DNA of 64,000 nt from Flavobacteriales bacterium (GTDB lineage Bacteria; Bacteroidota; Bacteroidia; UBA10329). Numbering within the stretch: position 1 is the stretch's first letter; the number at the start of each line of letters is the position of its first letter. Where the stretch lies: positions 24,570 through 88,569 of the forward strand of contig JAIPBJ010000001.1 of assembly GCA_021739625.1 (NCBI GenBank), written 5' to 3'. The notes beneath the pieces were generated by a model. It was not told the origin of the DNA and did not search any database. It saw only the letters and a list, made by a program, of their open reading frames with translations. Below, one piece after another: positions 17,108-26,208 of this stretch. A program made the position numbers and the translations under genes.

Positions 17108-18109
17108 CTATTTCCGAATGTACCCCTCGAAGGTGTTGTGCTCTTTCTTATGAAGTTCATCAGATGAGAGGCTCTTGAAATACTCGTAGGTGATCTTCAG
17201 TCCTTGGGCACGGCCCACTTTCGGCTCCCAACCGAGAATGCTGCGAGCTTTGGTGATGTCTGGTTGCCGCTGCATCGGGTCGTCCACTGGAAGCGGTCTG
17301 TAAATCACCTTTTGCTTCGTTCCTGTAAGTGCAATGATTTCCTCCGCGAACTGCGAAATGGTGATCTCATCGGGGTTGCCGATGTTCACCGGTTCGGCAT
17401 AGTCCGACAGCAGCAGGCGATGGATTCCTTCAACAAGGTCGTCCACGTAGCAGAACGAGCGGGTCTGCGAGCCGTCACCGAAAACCGTGAGGTCCTCACC
17501 ACGCAGTGCCTGCCCGATGAATGCCGGCAACACCCTTCCGTCATTCAGCCGCATCCTTGGGCCATAAGTGTTGAAGATGCGGATGATGCGCGTCTCCAGC
17601 CCGTGATAGCGGTGATAGGCCATGGTGATGGCCTCCTGAAAACGCTTGGCCTCGTCATACACCCCCCGTGGGCCGATGGTGTTCACGTTGCCGTGATACT
17701 CCTCGGTCTGCGGATGAACGGTCGGGTCGCCATAGACCTCTGAGGTCGATGCGACCAGTATGCGCGCTCCTTTTGCCTTGGCAAGTCCGAGGAGGTTGTG
17801 TGTTCCCAATGATCCGACCTTCAGTGTCTGAATCGGAATCTTGAGATAGTCGATCGGGCTGGCTGGCGAGGCGAAGTGGAGGATGTAGTCAAGGTCTCCG
17901 GCCACATGCACGAACTTGCTCACATCGTGGTGATAGAACTCGAACTCTTTCAGCTTGAAAAGGTGCTCGATGTTGCGCAGGTCGCCCGTGATGAGGTTGT
18001 CCATCGCCACCACCTGATACCCTTCGGCAATGAACCGGTCGCAGAGGTGCGAACCGAGGAAGCCTGCGGCACCGGTGATCAGGATTCTCTTATTCGAGCT
18101 GTTAGCCAT
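17108..18109 (-). CDS. uxs: UDP-glucuronate decarboxylase (UDP-xylose synthase)
   Basis: The 333-residue SDR protein has [15 protein letters not shown], the family-typical [28 protein letters not shown], and [13 protein letters not shown] with the catalytic Tyr/Lys, then [10 protein letters not shown]. These features identify UXS, which decarboxylates UDP-glucuronate to UDP-xylose. Its substrate would come from the UDP-glucose dehydrogenase encoded just upstream (18177-19499). It implies xylose, or a derivative, in the surface glycan. Confidence 0.92.
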   Translation of the reverse strand: MANSSNKRILITGAAGFLGSHLCDRFIAEGYQVVAMDNLITGDLRNIEHLFKLKEFEFYHHDVSKFVHVAGDLDYILHFASPASPIDYLKIPIQTLKVGSLGTHNLLGLAKAKGARILVASTSEVYGDPTVHPQTEEYHGNVNTIGPRGVYDEAKRFQEAITMAYHRYHGLETRIIRIFNTYGPRMRLNDGRVLPAFIGQALRGEDLTVFGDGSQTRSFCYVDDLVEGIHRLLLSDYAEPVNIGNPDEITISQFAEEIIALTGTKQKVIYRPLPVDDPMQRQPDITKARSILGWEPKVGRAQGLKITYEYFKSLSSDELHKKEHNTFEGYIRK

Positions 18110-18176
18110 TAGCTGTTCGCCTTAAGTAGCGGTGAATCCCGCTGCGGGTCGGGACCATTTTCAATCTTCCAATTTC

Positions 18177-19499
18177 TCATTTTCCTGCTGGAACAACCGT
18201 TCTGCGCCCGATGCTGTTGTAGTAGAACCCAAGTTCGGCCATGTGAGGAAGGTCGTAGAGGTTGCGGCCATCAAAGATGACCTTCTCTTTCAGCAGATCG
18301 GTGAGTTTGTCAAAATCAGGGGAGCGGAACACAGACCATTCCGTAGCGATGATGAGTGCATCAGCATCTCTCAAAGCTTCATATTGGTCTGATGCGAAGG
18401 AGATCTTATCGCCCAGCAGTCTTTTCACATTGCCCATCGCCTCAGGGTCGAATGCCGTGATGGTGGCTCCTGCCTCCAACAGTTTGGCAATGACATAAAG
18501 GGCAGGCGCTTCGCGAATGTCGTCCGTATCGGGCTTGAAGGCAAGGCCCCAAAGCGCAAAATGCCTGCCTTTGAGCTCGCCTCCGAAGAAGTCAAGGATC
18601 TTGGGCACGATGATGGTCTTCTGCTGCTCGTTCACTTTCATCACGCTGGCGAGCAGTGGGAATTCATAGCCTGCATCGTTAGCGGACTTGGCCAACGCCT
18701 GCACATCTTTGGGGAAGCAGCTTCCACCATAGCCGATGCCTGGGAAAAGGAACCGCTTGCCGATACGGGTGTCAGTGCCGATGCCAATGCGCACCTTGTC
18801 CACGTCTGCGTCCAAACGCTCACAGAGATTAGCGATCTCGTTCATGAAGGTGATCTTGGTGGCGAGGAAGGCGTTGGCAGCGTACTTCGTCAGCTCGGCA
18901 CTCTTCTCATCCATGAAAATGATGGGATTGCCCTGCCGCACATACGGCTTGTACAGTTCTTCCATGATGGCCTCTGCCCGCTTGCTGCTGGTGCCCACCA
19001 CCACTCGGTCGGGCTTAAGGAAGTCGTCCACCGCAAAGCCTTCGCGCAAGAACTCAGGATTGGAGACAACGTCAAAGTCCACTTTGGCGTGTTTCGCCAC
19101 CGCTGCGGTCACTTTGTCGGCAGTGCCCACTGGGACAGTGCTCTTGTCCACGATCACCTTGTAGTCGGTGATGATCTTACCCAATTCTTCAGCAACACCC
19201 AGAACGTAGGAGAGGTCTGCACTGCCATCTTCGCCCGGAGGGGTTGGCAATGCAAGGAATATCACCTTGGCATCCTTGATGGCCGAGGCCAGGTCGGTAG
19301 TGAAACTAAGGCGGTCCTGCTTGATGTTCCTGTGAAAAAGCACGTCAAGGTGCGGCTCATAGATGGGCACTTCACCATTGCGCATCCGTTCGACCTTCGA
19401 TGAGTCGATGTCCACGCAGGTAACGGTATTGCCCGTCTCGGCAAGGCAAGTGCCTGTGACGAGTCCCACATATCCCGTACCTACAACCGCTATTTTCAT
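18177..19499 (-). CDS. ugd: UDP-glucose 6-dehydrogenase
   Basis: The 440-residue protein oxidises UDP-glucose to UDP-glucuronate with two NAD+. It begins MKIAVVGTGYVGLVTGTCLA, has VDKSTVPVGTAD, NPEFLREGFAVDDFLKPDR, and the catalytic cysteine in GIGYGGSCFPKDVQAL. Length and motif spacing match the UDP-glucose dehydrogenase family. It is followed by uxs on the same strand, forming a two-step route to UDP-xylose. Confidence 0.95.
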   Translation of the reverse strand: MKIAVVGTGYVGLVTGTCLAETGNTVTCVDIDSSKVERMRNGEVPIYEPHLDVLFHRNIKQDRLSFTTDLASAIKDAKVIFLALPTPPGEDGSADLSYVLGVAEELGKIITDYKVIVDKSTVPVGTADKVTAAVAKHAKVDFDVVSNPEFLREGFAVDDFLKPDRVVVGTSSKRAEAIMEELYKPYVRQGNPIIFMDEKSAELTKYAANAFLATKITFMNEIANLCERLDADVDKVRIGIGTDTRIGKRFLFPGIGYGGSCFPKDVQALAKSANDAGYEFPLLASVMKVNEQQKTIIVPKILDFFGGELKGRHFALWGLAFKPDTDDIREAPALYVIAKLLEAGATITAFDPEAMGNVKRLLGDKISFASDQYEALRDADALIIATEWSVFRSPDFDKLTDLLKEKVIFDGRNLYDLPHMAELGFYYNSIGRRTVVPAGK

Positions 19500-19545
19500 T
19501 GTCTATTTAAAATGATTCGTGATGATTGGGCCGGATGCCTGATGG

Positions 19546-20679
19546 TCATTGTGCGGCAACGCCCTCCAACACCTTTTGAATGATGTATTCCAGTTGGTCC
19601 GCATCCATTTCTGTGTGGATCGGGAGGGAAAGAACATTGTCGCAAAGCATATCGGTGACAGGGAAAGCCGCATCATCGTAACGCGTGTCCTGAAATGCTT
19701 TCTGCTTGTGCAGTGGAATCGGGTAATAGATCATGCTCGGAACCCCGTTCTGCGCAAGGAAATTACGGAGCCTGTCACGGTCAATGCCGTTGAGCACCAC
19801 CGTGTATTGATGGAAAACGTGGGTGGATCTGGGATGCTGGTTTGGGATCCTGATGCGCGGATGCTTCTCAAAGGCATCACCATAGGCATCGGCCACAGCC
19901 TGCCTGTTGGCGATGTACTCGTCCAGATACCTCAGCTTCACACGGAGAATGGCCGCCTGCAATGCATCGAGCCGCGAGTTGCAGCCCACCACGTCATGCA
20001 CATACTGTTTTGACTGTCCGTGCGAGGCGATCATCTTTGCGATGCGTGCCATCTCATCGTCATTGGTCATGATGGCACCTCCGTCACCGTAACAGCCCAG
20101 ATTCTTGGACGGGAAGAACGAGGTGCAACCGAAGATGCCCATGGTTCCTGCCATCACAACTTTGCCACTGGAGAACAGGTAATCGGCACCTATGGCCTGA
20201 GCATTGTCCTCAATGATGTGAATCCCATGTCTCTCGCCCAATGCCAGCAACCGTTCCATGTCGGCACATTGGCCGTAGAGATGAACGGGCACGATGACCT
20301 TGGTTCTTGGTGTGATGGCAGCTTCCACCTGTGCAATGTCGATGGTATAGGTGTCGGCATCCACATCCACCAGCACAGGTGTCAGGCCAAGCAGGGCAAT
20401 GACCTCGGCAGTGGCTATGTAGGTGAATGTTGGGGTGATGACCTCGTCACCGGGCTTCAGCCCAAGGGCCATCATGGCAATTTGCAAAGCATCGGTGCCA
20501 TTGGCGCACGGAATCACATGCTTCACGCCAAGGTAAGCCTCCAGTTCTGCTTTGAATCCGTCAACTTCGGGGCCTCCTATGAACTTGGTGGAGCGAATGG
20601 TGCCCAGCACCGCATCGTCAATCTCCTTTTGAATGCGTTCATACTGCGCCCCGAGATCTACCATCTGAATTTCACGCAA
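19546..20679 (-). CDS. wbpE: DegT/DnrJ/EryC1/StrS aminotransferase, WbpE/WlbC type
   Basis: A 377-residue PLP-dependent sugar aminotransferase. The N-terminus MREIQMVDLGAQYERI, the CANGTDALQIAMMAL and TPTFTYIATAEVI segments and the PLP lysine in SFFPSKNLGCYGDGGA match WbpE/WlbC, which transfers the glutamate amino group to C3 of a UDP-3-keto-GlcNAcA. Its partner acetyltransferase is at 16488-17072. The oxidoreductase that should create the keto substrate (WbpB/WlbA) is not in the window. A TATATTTG promoter motif lies at 20717-20724. Confidence 0.9.
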   Translation of the reverse strand: MREIQMVDLGAQYERIQKEIDDAVLGTIRSTKFIGGPEVDGFKAELEAYLGVKHVIPCANGTDALQIAMMALGLKPGDEVITPTFTYIATAEVIALLGLTPVLVDVDADTYTIDIAQVEAAITPRTKVIVPVHLYGQCADMERLLALGERHGIHIIEDNAQAIGADYLFSSGKVVMAGTMGIFGCTSFFPSKNLGCYGDGGAIMTNDDEMARIAKMIASHGQSKQYVHDVVGCNSRLDALQAAILRVKLRYLDEYIANRQAVADAYGDAFEKHPRIRIPNQHPRSTHVFHQYTVVLNGIDRDRLRNFLAQNGVPSMIYYPIPLHKQKAFQDTRYDDAAFPVTDMLCDNVLSLPIHTEMDADQLEYIIQKVLEGVAAQ

Positions 20680-20716
20680 AGCCTCTGATTTAAGATTTCT
20701 ACTCTCTTAAGGGCGG

Positions 20717-20724
20717 CAAATATA
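20717..20724 (-). promoter_or_regulatory. -7 promoter element (TATATTTG) for the sugar-nucleotide gene run
   Basis: TATATTTG on the minus strand lies 37 nt before the aminotransferase ATG. It suggests that the genes from wbpE downward are transcribed from here, separately from the upstream glycosyltransferases. Confidence 0.5.
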
Positions 20725-20789
20725 GCCATGGGGATGAGGGTGGGTGGGCAAAATCCAAGTTTGTGAGGATTTTGGATGCCCTGCCTTGA

Positions 20790-21917
20790 TCACCAATGCA
20801 AGAGCTCTTTCGCAAACCTGCTCCAACTGAATTTCTCCCTCTCCTTGGGCAGGTTGTCCCGGAATGTCTGTTCGTCATTCCCAGAGAAGAAATCATTGAG
20901 GTGCCGTGCAATGGACGAGGGTTGCGGAGGGCACACATGGCCGACCGTTCTGTGCGGTACCATCTCGGGCAGGCCGCCCACATCTGTCACCAGCATGGGT
21001 GTTCCGAAATGATAGGCTATCTGCGTCACCCCGCTTTGGGTGGCACTGCGGTACGGCTGTGCCATGATGTTGGCCGCACAGAAATAGTATTTCACTTCAT
21101 TCTCCGGGATGAAGTTGTCATGCAGAATGACATGCTTTTCAAGACCGTTCTTCCTTATGATTTCGAGGCATTCCTCCTTGCCTTCGTAAAACTCTCCTGC
21201 AACGACAACTTTGAGACCGGTGCGGTCGGGCATCTGCGCCACGGCTTCCAATAGCAGGTCGAGGCCCTTGTAGTGCCGCACAATGCCGAAGAAAAGAATG
21301 ACGCGGTCGTTTTCGGAAAGCCCAAGTCGCTTCCTTGCCTCGGCCATGGGCACCGACTCACCGAAGTGGTCATAAACCGGATGATACAGGAGCTTGCGGG
21401 CCTTTGTGCGGTCGTAGGAACTGAGGTCGGCCATCACACTTGACGACATCACAGCGAAGTGGTCGCAGGAGTTCAGGAACATCTTGGTCAGACTGCGGTC
21501 GCCAATGCGGTGCTCGTGCGGGATCACGTTGTCCAGCAGACCCACGATCCGAACATCGGAGCGTTTCTTCACATAGCGGCAAATGGCCGAAAGTGCAGGG
21601 GCCATGAACGGGATCCAGAAGCGGACAATGATGATGTCCGGCTTTTCCTCAAGGATTTTCCTTGCGGTCGAAAGCCAGGTCCATGGGGCAATCGAGTTGA
21701 TGGTGGTGCGGATGCGCATCGTCCCAAGGTCGTGGGCACCCTCTTCCATCTGTGTTTTTCCAGGAAAAAGGAAATCGGGATATTGAAGCGAGAAAGAATA
21801 GATCACGTTCTCTACGCCCATCTTGGTGAGTTGCCGGCTCAGCGACTCATTGAGCTGAGCAATGCCGCCCCTGAGCGGATAGGCGGGTCCGATGATGACA
21901 CATTTCTCAGGCAGCAT
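20790..21917 (-). CDS. Glycosyltransferase family 4 protein
   Basis: The 375-residue protein has a GT-B layout. The N-terminal acceptor half begins CVIIGPAYPLRGGIAQLNE; the C-terminal donor half contains ILFFGIVRHYKGLDLLLEAV, KVVVAGEFYEG and the sugar-binding QSGVTQIAYHFGTPMLVTDV followed by GGLPEMV. This is typical of retaining GT4 enzymes acting on lipid-linked or growing polysaccharide at the cytoplasmic face. Donor and acceptor are unknown. Confidence 0.88.
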   Translation of the reverse strand: MLPEKCVIIGPAYPLRGGIAQLNESLSRQLTKMGVENVIYSFSLQYPDFLFPGKTQMEEGAHDLGTMRIRTTINSIAPWTWLSTARKILEEKPDIIIVRFWIPFMAPALSAICRYVKKRSDVRIVGLLDNVIPHEHRIGDRSLTKMFLNSCDHFAVMSSSVMADLSSYDRTKARKLLYHPVYDHFGESVPMAEARKRLGLSENDRVILFFGIVRHYKGLDLLLEAVAQMPDRTGLKVVVAGEFYEGKEECLEIIRKNGLEKHVILHDNFIPENEVKYYFCAANIMAQPYRSATQSGVTQIAYHFGTPMLVTDVGGLPEMVPHRTVGHVCPPQPSSIARHLNDFFSGNDEQTFRDNLPKEREKFSWSRFAKELLHW

Positions 21918-21990
21918 ATCAGGTTCTCAGCGTATCAGGCACTCAGGACATCAGCAATCGGCAGGTTCGGTCAACCTTGAACATGAAACG

Positions 21991-22959
21991 TCAAACCTTG
22001 GACCCTTCTCCCTCTATCGTCTCCGAGATGTGATAATGATTCCGCTCGCTGGACGAACGTGCGATCATCTCTGCAAGAAAACCCGCGAGGAACAATTGTG
22101 TTCCGAGCACCATCGCCAAAAGTCCGAGATAGAACAGCGGCTGGTCGGTCACCTCGCGAAAAATCGCCCCGTTTGTTATTGCGAGCACTTTCTGCGTCAG
22201 CAGGTAGAGACTCACAGCGCCTCCCATCATGAACATCAACATGCCCACGCTGCCGAAAAAGTGCATCGGACGCTTACCGAAGCGGCTCACGAAGGTGATG
22301 ACCATCAGGTCGAGCGGGCCGTTGATGAACCGCTCCATCCCAAACTTGGTGACCCCGAATTTCCGTTCCTGGTGCTGCACCACCTTTTCCCCGATCTTTC
22401 TGAAACCGGCCCATTTGGCGATGACCGGGATGTAGCGGTGCATCTCGCCATAGACCTCTATGCTCTTCACCACATCCCTGCGATAGGCCTTCAGCCCACA
22501 GTTGAAATCGTGGAGCTGGATACCCGACATGCGCCTTGCGGCCCAATTGTAGAGCTTGGTGGGGATGGTCTTGCTGAGTGGGTCAAAACGTTTCTGTTTC
22601 CAGCCCGACACTATGTCCAGTCCCTGCTCGGTGATCATGCGATACAGCTCCGGGATCTCCTCCGGGCTGTCCTGAAGGTCGGCATCCATTGTGATGATCA
22701 CATCGCCCTGCGCCTTGGCGAAACCGCAGTTCAACCCGGCCGATTTGCCATAGTTGCGTCTGAATCTCAGCGCGATGATGTTCGGATTCTCTTGCCTCAG
22801 TTGGCGGATGATCTGCCACGAATTGTCGGTGCTGCCATCGTCCACGAACACGATCTCGTAGCTGAATCCGTGCGCTGTCATCACACGCTCGATCCAAGCT
22901 GTGAGCTCGGGCAGCGATTCGGCCTCATTGAAAAGCGGGATGACGAGGGAAAGCTGCAA
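21991..22959 (-). CDS. Family 2 glycosyltransferase with C-terminal membrane segments (DPM1/GtrB-like)
   Basis: The 322-residue protein carries the GT2 signature: LSLVIPLFNEAESL, IVFVDDGSTDNSW and ITMDADLQDSPEEIP (the metal-binding DXD region). Two hydrophobic segments near residues 230-255 and 270-300 anchor it in the inner membrane. This layout is that of polyprenyl-phosphate sugar transferases such as DPM1/GtrB. In Bacteroidota this gene often neighbours a DUF4199 gene, as here. It probably charges undecaprenyl phosphate with a hexose for glycan modification. Confidence 0.9.
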   Translation of the reverse strand: MQLSLVIPLFNEAESLPELTAWIERVMTAHGFSYEIVFVDDGSTDNSWQIIRQLRQENPNIIALRFRRNYGKSAGLNCGFAKAQGDVIITMDADLQDSPEEIPELYRMITEQGLDIVSGWKQKRFDPLSKTIPTKLYNWAARRMSGIQLHDFNCGLKAYRRDVVKSIEVYGEMHRYIPVIAKWAGFRKIGEKVVQHQERKFGVTKFGMERFINGPLDLMVITFVSRFGKRPMHFFGSVGMLMFMMGGAVSLYLLTQKVLAITNGAIFREVTDQPLFYLGLLAMVLGTQLFLAGFLAEMIARSSSERNHYHISETIEGEGSKV

Positions 22960-23069
22960 GGGATTGATTATTGTCGATTGATTATTGTTGATCGGTGCTT
23001 CGGCTTGGAGAACATTGGTTGAAGCTCTGTTTGCTTGAAGCTTGTGGCATAAGGCCTGCAGCTATTTTC

Positions 23070-23573
23070 TCACTTGAAATTCGCCTCAAACGACTCGTCA
23101 TTCTTTTTGAAAACGGCTGCGGCAATCAACGAGATGATGAAACCGGTGAATGCACTGCTGATGATGGTCATGAAGAACATCGGAACAGGCTTGAAGATCT
23201 TCTCATAGATGCCCATCATCATGTCAACCTGCGAAGTGGGCAGGCCCTGCTCAAAAAGCTGGTCCTCCATCTTCACAAGCAGTCGGGCAAGTTGCTCGGT
23301 GTCAATAAAACTCATGTGGATGAACGCATAGAAGGCCGAGATGATACCCCCGAAGAAGGCGATGGCAGTGCCGGTAGCCAACCCCTCGCCATAGGTGATG
23401 AAGCCTTCCTGATGCTTCCTGCGCTGAACAATCCCGTAGCAGATCACCCCGATCATGAGGCCATAGGTGAGTCCCACAGCATTCGATTCGCTCATTCCCA
23501 ACAGGTAGAGTGTCACCGAGAACATGATGAGCAGCAGGCCCAGCACCGCGCCCCAATTCATTGCGTGTCTCAT
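23070..23573 (-). CDS. DUF4199 domain membrane protein
   Basis: A 167-residue inner-membrane protein with four hydrophobic segments (for example WGAVLGLLLIMFSVTLYLLG and MFFMTIISSAFTGFIISLIA). The internal motif HQEGFITYGEGLATGTAIAF is typical of DUF4199, a family restricted largely to Bacteroidota and with no known function. It sits directly upstream of, and in the same direction as, the DPM1/GtrB-like glycosyltransferase. It has its own TATATTTG motif at 23597-23604. Confidence 0.85.
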   Translation of the reverse strand: MRHAMNWGAVLGLLLIMFSVTLYLLGMSESNAVGLTYGLMIGVICYGIVQRRKHQEGFITYGEGLATGTAIAFFGGIISAFYAFIHMSFIDTEQLARLLVKMEDQLFEQGLPTSQVDMMMGIYEKIFKPVPMFFMTIISSAFTGFIISLIAAAVFKKNDESFEANFK

Positions 23574-23596
23574 GCAGTCTGTGTTTTGAACATCGG

Positions 23597-23604
23597 CAAA
23601 TATA
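23597..23604 (-). promoter_or_regulatory. -7 promoter element (TATATTTG) for the DUF4199 gene
   Basis: TATATTTG on the minus strand, 23 nt before the ATG at 23573. It is divergent from the SRP RNA promoter about 50 bp away. Confidence 0.55.
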
Positions 23605-23631
23605 GGAACCTGCCATGTGCGGAATGGGCGG

Positions 23632-23660
23632 TTGTTCTGCTCACAATAGTTCTACCTTTG
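23632..23660 (+). promoter_or_regulatory. Promoter of the SRP RNA (TTG ... TACCTTTG)
   Basis: A TTG at 23632-23634 and TACCTTTG at 23653-23660 are separated by 18 nt, a Bacteroidota-type -33/-7 pair. The RNA's 5' GGGG begins 5 nt after the -7 element, which calibrates start-site distance for other promoters in this window. Confidence 0.7.
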
Positions 23661-23663
23661 CAG

Positions 23664-23763
23664 CGGGGTAAGTCCTGTGCGACCAGCTCCCATCTAATCC
23701 CCCAGAGCAGGAATGCAGCAAGGGTCGGTGGTTGTAGCGGTGCGACACAGTCAGCTTACCCCA
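23664..23763 (+). ncRNA. ffs: Small signal recognition particle RNA (4.5S-like)
   Basis: The sequence folds as a single long hairpin closed by GGGGTAAG (from 23665) and CTTACCCC (to 23762). At the tip is the conserved SRP Alu-less domain motif GCAGGAATGCAGCAAGGGT: stem GCA/TGC, loop GGAA and the asymmetric GCAGCAAGGGT side. This is the Ffh-binding region of bacterial SRP RNA. A T-run (TTTTTT) follows the closing stem and probably terminates transcription. The rest of the spacer 23574-23871 holds only its promoter and that of the divergent DUF4199 gene. Confidence 0.93.
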
Positions 23764-23871
23764 TTTTTTGTGCCCTGAAGTGAACCATGGGGCCAGAACC
23801 AGAATCCTCATTGACCCTCCAGATTTGAGACGATCACTCAAAATTGCAGGGTCAGTCCTTTCGTAGTTCGG

Positions 23872-24987
23872 TTACTCCTTGTACCCCAACCGCCCGAAAA
23901 TCTCCTTCCACGCAGCGAAAACCTCTTGCTTACGCTGTTCGGGATAATCATACTTGTTGGTCTGATACGCAATGTATGATTTCACTTCACTGGCGATGTG
24001 CGGGCGGGCCGCATCAAAATTGTCCAACCCACAGTCGCTGTACGCTTTTTCCACCACCTCCAGCTCATTGCCGATGAGGTCTTCATAGCGTATCTCTGCC
24101 AGATGCCCTTCGGGAATGAGTTCGCGCTCCCGCAGGTACTTCTCCATCATTTCCCGGTAGGAGAAAAGGATGTAGTCCTCGATCATCTTGCCCTCACAGT
24201 GCTGGAAACTCACCATCGGCAGTGTGATGGAATAGAGCCGCTCTGTTGAGAAATAGACCGAGTATGGATTGCGGCTGATGTGAATGAACCGCGCGTCTGG
24301 AAAGACCTCCAAGATCTCGAGCACCCGTGCAGTGTTCTCAGGGCTCTTTATCAGGAGCTGTTTCCCATGGTGAGTGAAGGTCAGTTTCTGCAAGAAATAG
24401 CGCAGCGTGTCCTGCCATTCGCGTTTTGCTTTGCCATCCTCAAAGAGCACATTCTTGGAAAAGATTTCTTGCATCCTTCTTGGGAAGTAATAACCGGGAG
24501 CCATGGAAGAAGGTGTCATGTTGCCCAAGGAATATTCGGGTTCCGTGGGCAGGTCGAGGCCCATGCGCAGGTTATCCATGGGCCTTGTCTCCGGCAGTGC
24601 CCTGCGATAGATGCGCTTCAGAATGTCCTCAGAAGTGAGATAGACCCAGGGCATGAAACTCTCCTTGACGGTGAGATTTCCGAACCGCCCGTCTCTTCCC
24701 AACAGATAATGCAGATAAGTGGTGCCGCTGCGCTGATGTCCCAGGATGAACACTGGTGATCTTACTTCTGCGGCACGGATGCGCTTGTCATATCTCCACC
24801 GTTCCCACAGGATCACTGGCCACATCAGACAAGTGACGATGCCAACGATCACAGCCTTGGGCCAGAATTGCCAGTCCACATCGCGCCAATGCTTGCGCAG
24901 GATGCCGAACCACGTAATGGGGTCAGCCCCTATGGCAGTGGTAGCCCCGAAGTTCAGGTATTGCTTGCGGCCTATTTCGAGTTTCAA
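23872..24987 (-). CDS. Sulfotransferase family protein
   Basis: The protein (371 residues from a TTG at 24987) has the PAPS-binding 5'-phosphosulfate loop VFILGHQRSGTTYLHYLLGR and the 3'-phosphate site FIHISRNPYSVYFS, both diagnostic of sulfotransferases. A hydrophobic segment (AVIVGIVTCLMWPVILW) near the N-terminus may anchor it to the membrane. It lies at the upstream edge of the polysaccharide cluster, so a role in sulfating a glycan or lipid is plausible. The start is uncertain: no ATG is available, and a second TTG at 25116 would add 43 residues translated from low-complexity spacer. Confidence 0.85.
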   Translation of the reverse strand: MKLEIGRKQYLNFGATTAIGADPITWFGILRKHWRDVDWQFWPKAVIVGIVTCLMWPVILWERWRYDKRIRAAEVRSPVFILGHQRSGTTYLHYLLGRDGRFGNLTVKESFMPWVYLTSEDILKRIYRRALPETRPMDNLRMGLDLPTEPEYSLGNMTPSSMAPGYYFPRRMQEIFSKNVLFEDGKAKREWQDTLRYFLQKLTFTHHGKQLLIKSPENTARVLEILEVFPDARFIHISRNPYSVYFSTERLYSITLPMVSFQHCEGKMIEDYILFSYREMMEKYLRERELIPEGHLAEIRYEDLIGNELEVVEKAYSDCGLDNFDAARPHIASEVKSYIAYQTNKYDYPEQRKQEVFAAWKEIFGRLGYKE

Positions 24988-25162
24988 ATCAAGAAGGGAA
25001 ATGGAAGATGGAAATTGGTCAACTACCTGCTCCGTAGCAGGTCTGTATCCTTGTTGCTCGAATGAGCGGCAAAGTTCGTAAGCATCCCTGCCACAGCGAC
25101 AATTTTCAGTTTTCAATTTCCCATGTTCCCAACAGTCGCCAATAGGTCGTATCGGCTCGCCC

Positions 25163-25170
25163 TACCTTTG
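25163..25170 (+). promoter_or_regulatory. -7 promoter element (TACCTTTG) 6 nt before the deacetylase ATG
   Basis: TACCTTTG ends 6 nt before ATG 25177. With the SRP RNA ruler, transcription would start at or next to the ATG. Confidence 0.55.
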
Positions 25171-25176
25171 GCACGC

Positions 25177-26208
25177 ATGGCGGGTTTCAGGGCACGGGCT
25201 TTCGATCTGTTGGGGGGAATGGCGCAGTTGCTGCCGATCGGCCTGCTGCGCTCCATCAGTCGGCAAGGTCTGGTGATGCCCGTCTATCATCTCGTGTCAG
25301 ACGTTCCTGTGGACCATGTGCGCCACCTGTATCCCATAAGGACCACAAGTGAATTCGGGGCCGACCTCGATTTCCTACTGCGTCATTTCACGCCTGTCGA
25401 TTTGCATCAGATCATTGCATCTGCCACGGATGGAAGACCATTGCCCAAGAATGCTTTCTTCCTCTCGTTCGATGACGGCCTGCGCGAGTTCCATGATGTG
25501 ATTGCTCCCATACTTCTGCGGAAAGGCGTGCCCGCCACCTGTTTCCTCAACAGCGATTTCATTGACAACCGTGGTCTGATGTTCCGCTACAAGGTGAGTC
25601 TTGCACTCAACGCTCTCGGCAGCGACCCCGCGCTGTCCCGGGCAACAGCAGTTGCAGAATGGTCGGAGACCCACGGCCACAGTGGTGTGTTGGCCCAGGC
25701 GCTGCCCACTTTGCGGCACGGGGCCGATGCTGCATTGGACGAACTGATGCCGCTGTTGGGAATCGACATTGCCGCGTTCCTTAGCGGGCAACGGCCCTAT
25801 CTCACATCGCAGCAGATAAGTTCACTGATCCATCGGGGATTCCATTTCGGGGCGCACAGCATCGACCATCCCGAATACCGTTTCCTGAGTATGGACGAAC
25901 AGCTGCACCAGACCCTCGGCAGCATGGACGCCATCCGGCAGCAGTTCGGGCTGGATTATCGGGCCTTCGCGTTCCCCTTCACCGATTTCGGAGTGACTGA
26001 CGCTTTCTTCCAAAAGGTCTTTTCGGGAGATGATGCGATGGATGTGACCTTCGGCTGTGCGGGGCTGAAGCGTGAACCGGTGGCCCGCCATTTCCAGCGC
26101 ATCCCCATCGAGCAGGAGGGCCAGAGTGCCGAGCGCACCATCCGCACCGAATATCTTTACCATCTGCTGAAGGCTCCGTTGGGCCGTCACATCACACGCA
26201 GAAGCTGA
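25177..26208 (+). CDS. Polysaccharide deacetylase family protein
   Basis: The 343-residue protein has the NodB-fold entry motif NAFFLSFDDGLREFHDVIAP, where the two Asp residues are the expected metal and catalytic positions. Later come GVPATCFLNSDFIDN and the metal-binding HSIDHPEY (His-x3-His). It should remove N- or O-acyl groups from a glycan. ATG 25177 is chosen because the promoter motif at 25163-25170 makes the earlier ATG (25123) untranscribed; ATG 25219 is an alternative. Its stop codon overlaps the next ATG (TGATG), so it is coupled to the GNAT gene. Confidence 0.87.
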   Translation: MAGFRARAFDLLGGMAQLLPIGLLRSISRQGLVMPVYHLVSDVPVDHVRHLYPIRTTSEFGADLDFLLRHFTPVDLHQIIASATDGRPLPKNAFFLSFDDGLREFHDVIAPILLRKGVPATCFLNSDFIDNRGLMFRYKVSLALNALGSDPALSRATAVAEWSETHGHSGVLAQALPTLRHGADAALDELMPLLGIDIAAFLSGQRPYLTSQQISSLIHRGFHFGAHSIDHPEYRFLSMDEQLHQTLGSMDAIRQQFGLDYRAFAFPFTDFGVTDAFFQKVFSGDDAMDVTFGCAGLKREPVARHFQRIPIEQEGQSAERTIRTEYLYHLLKAPLGRHITRRS

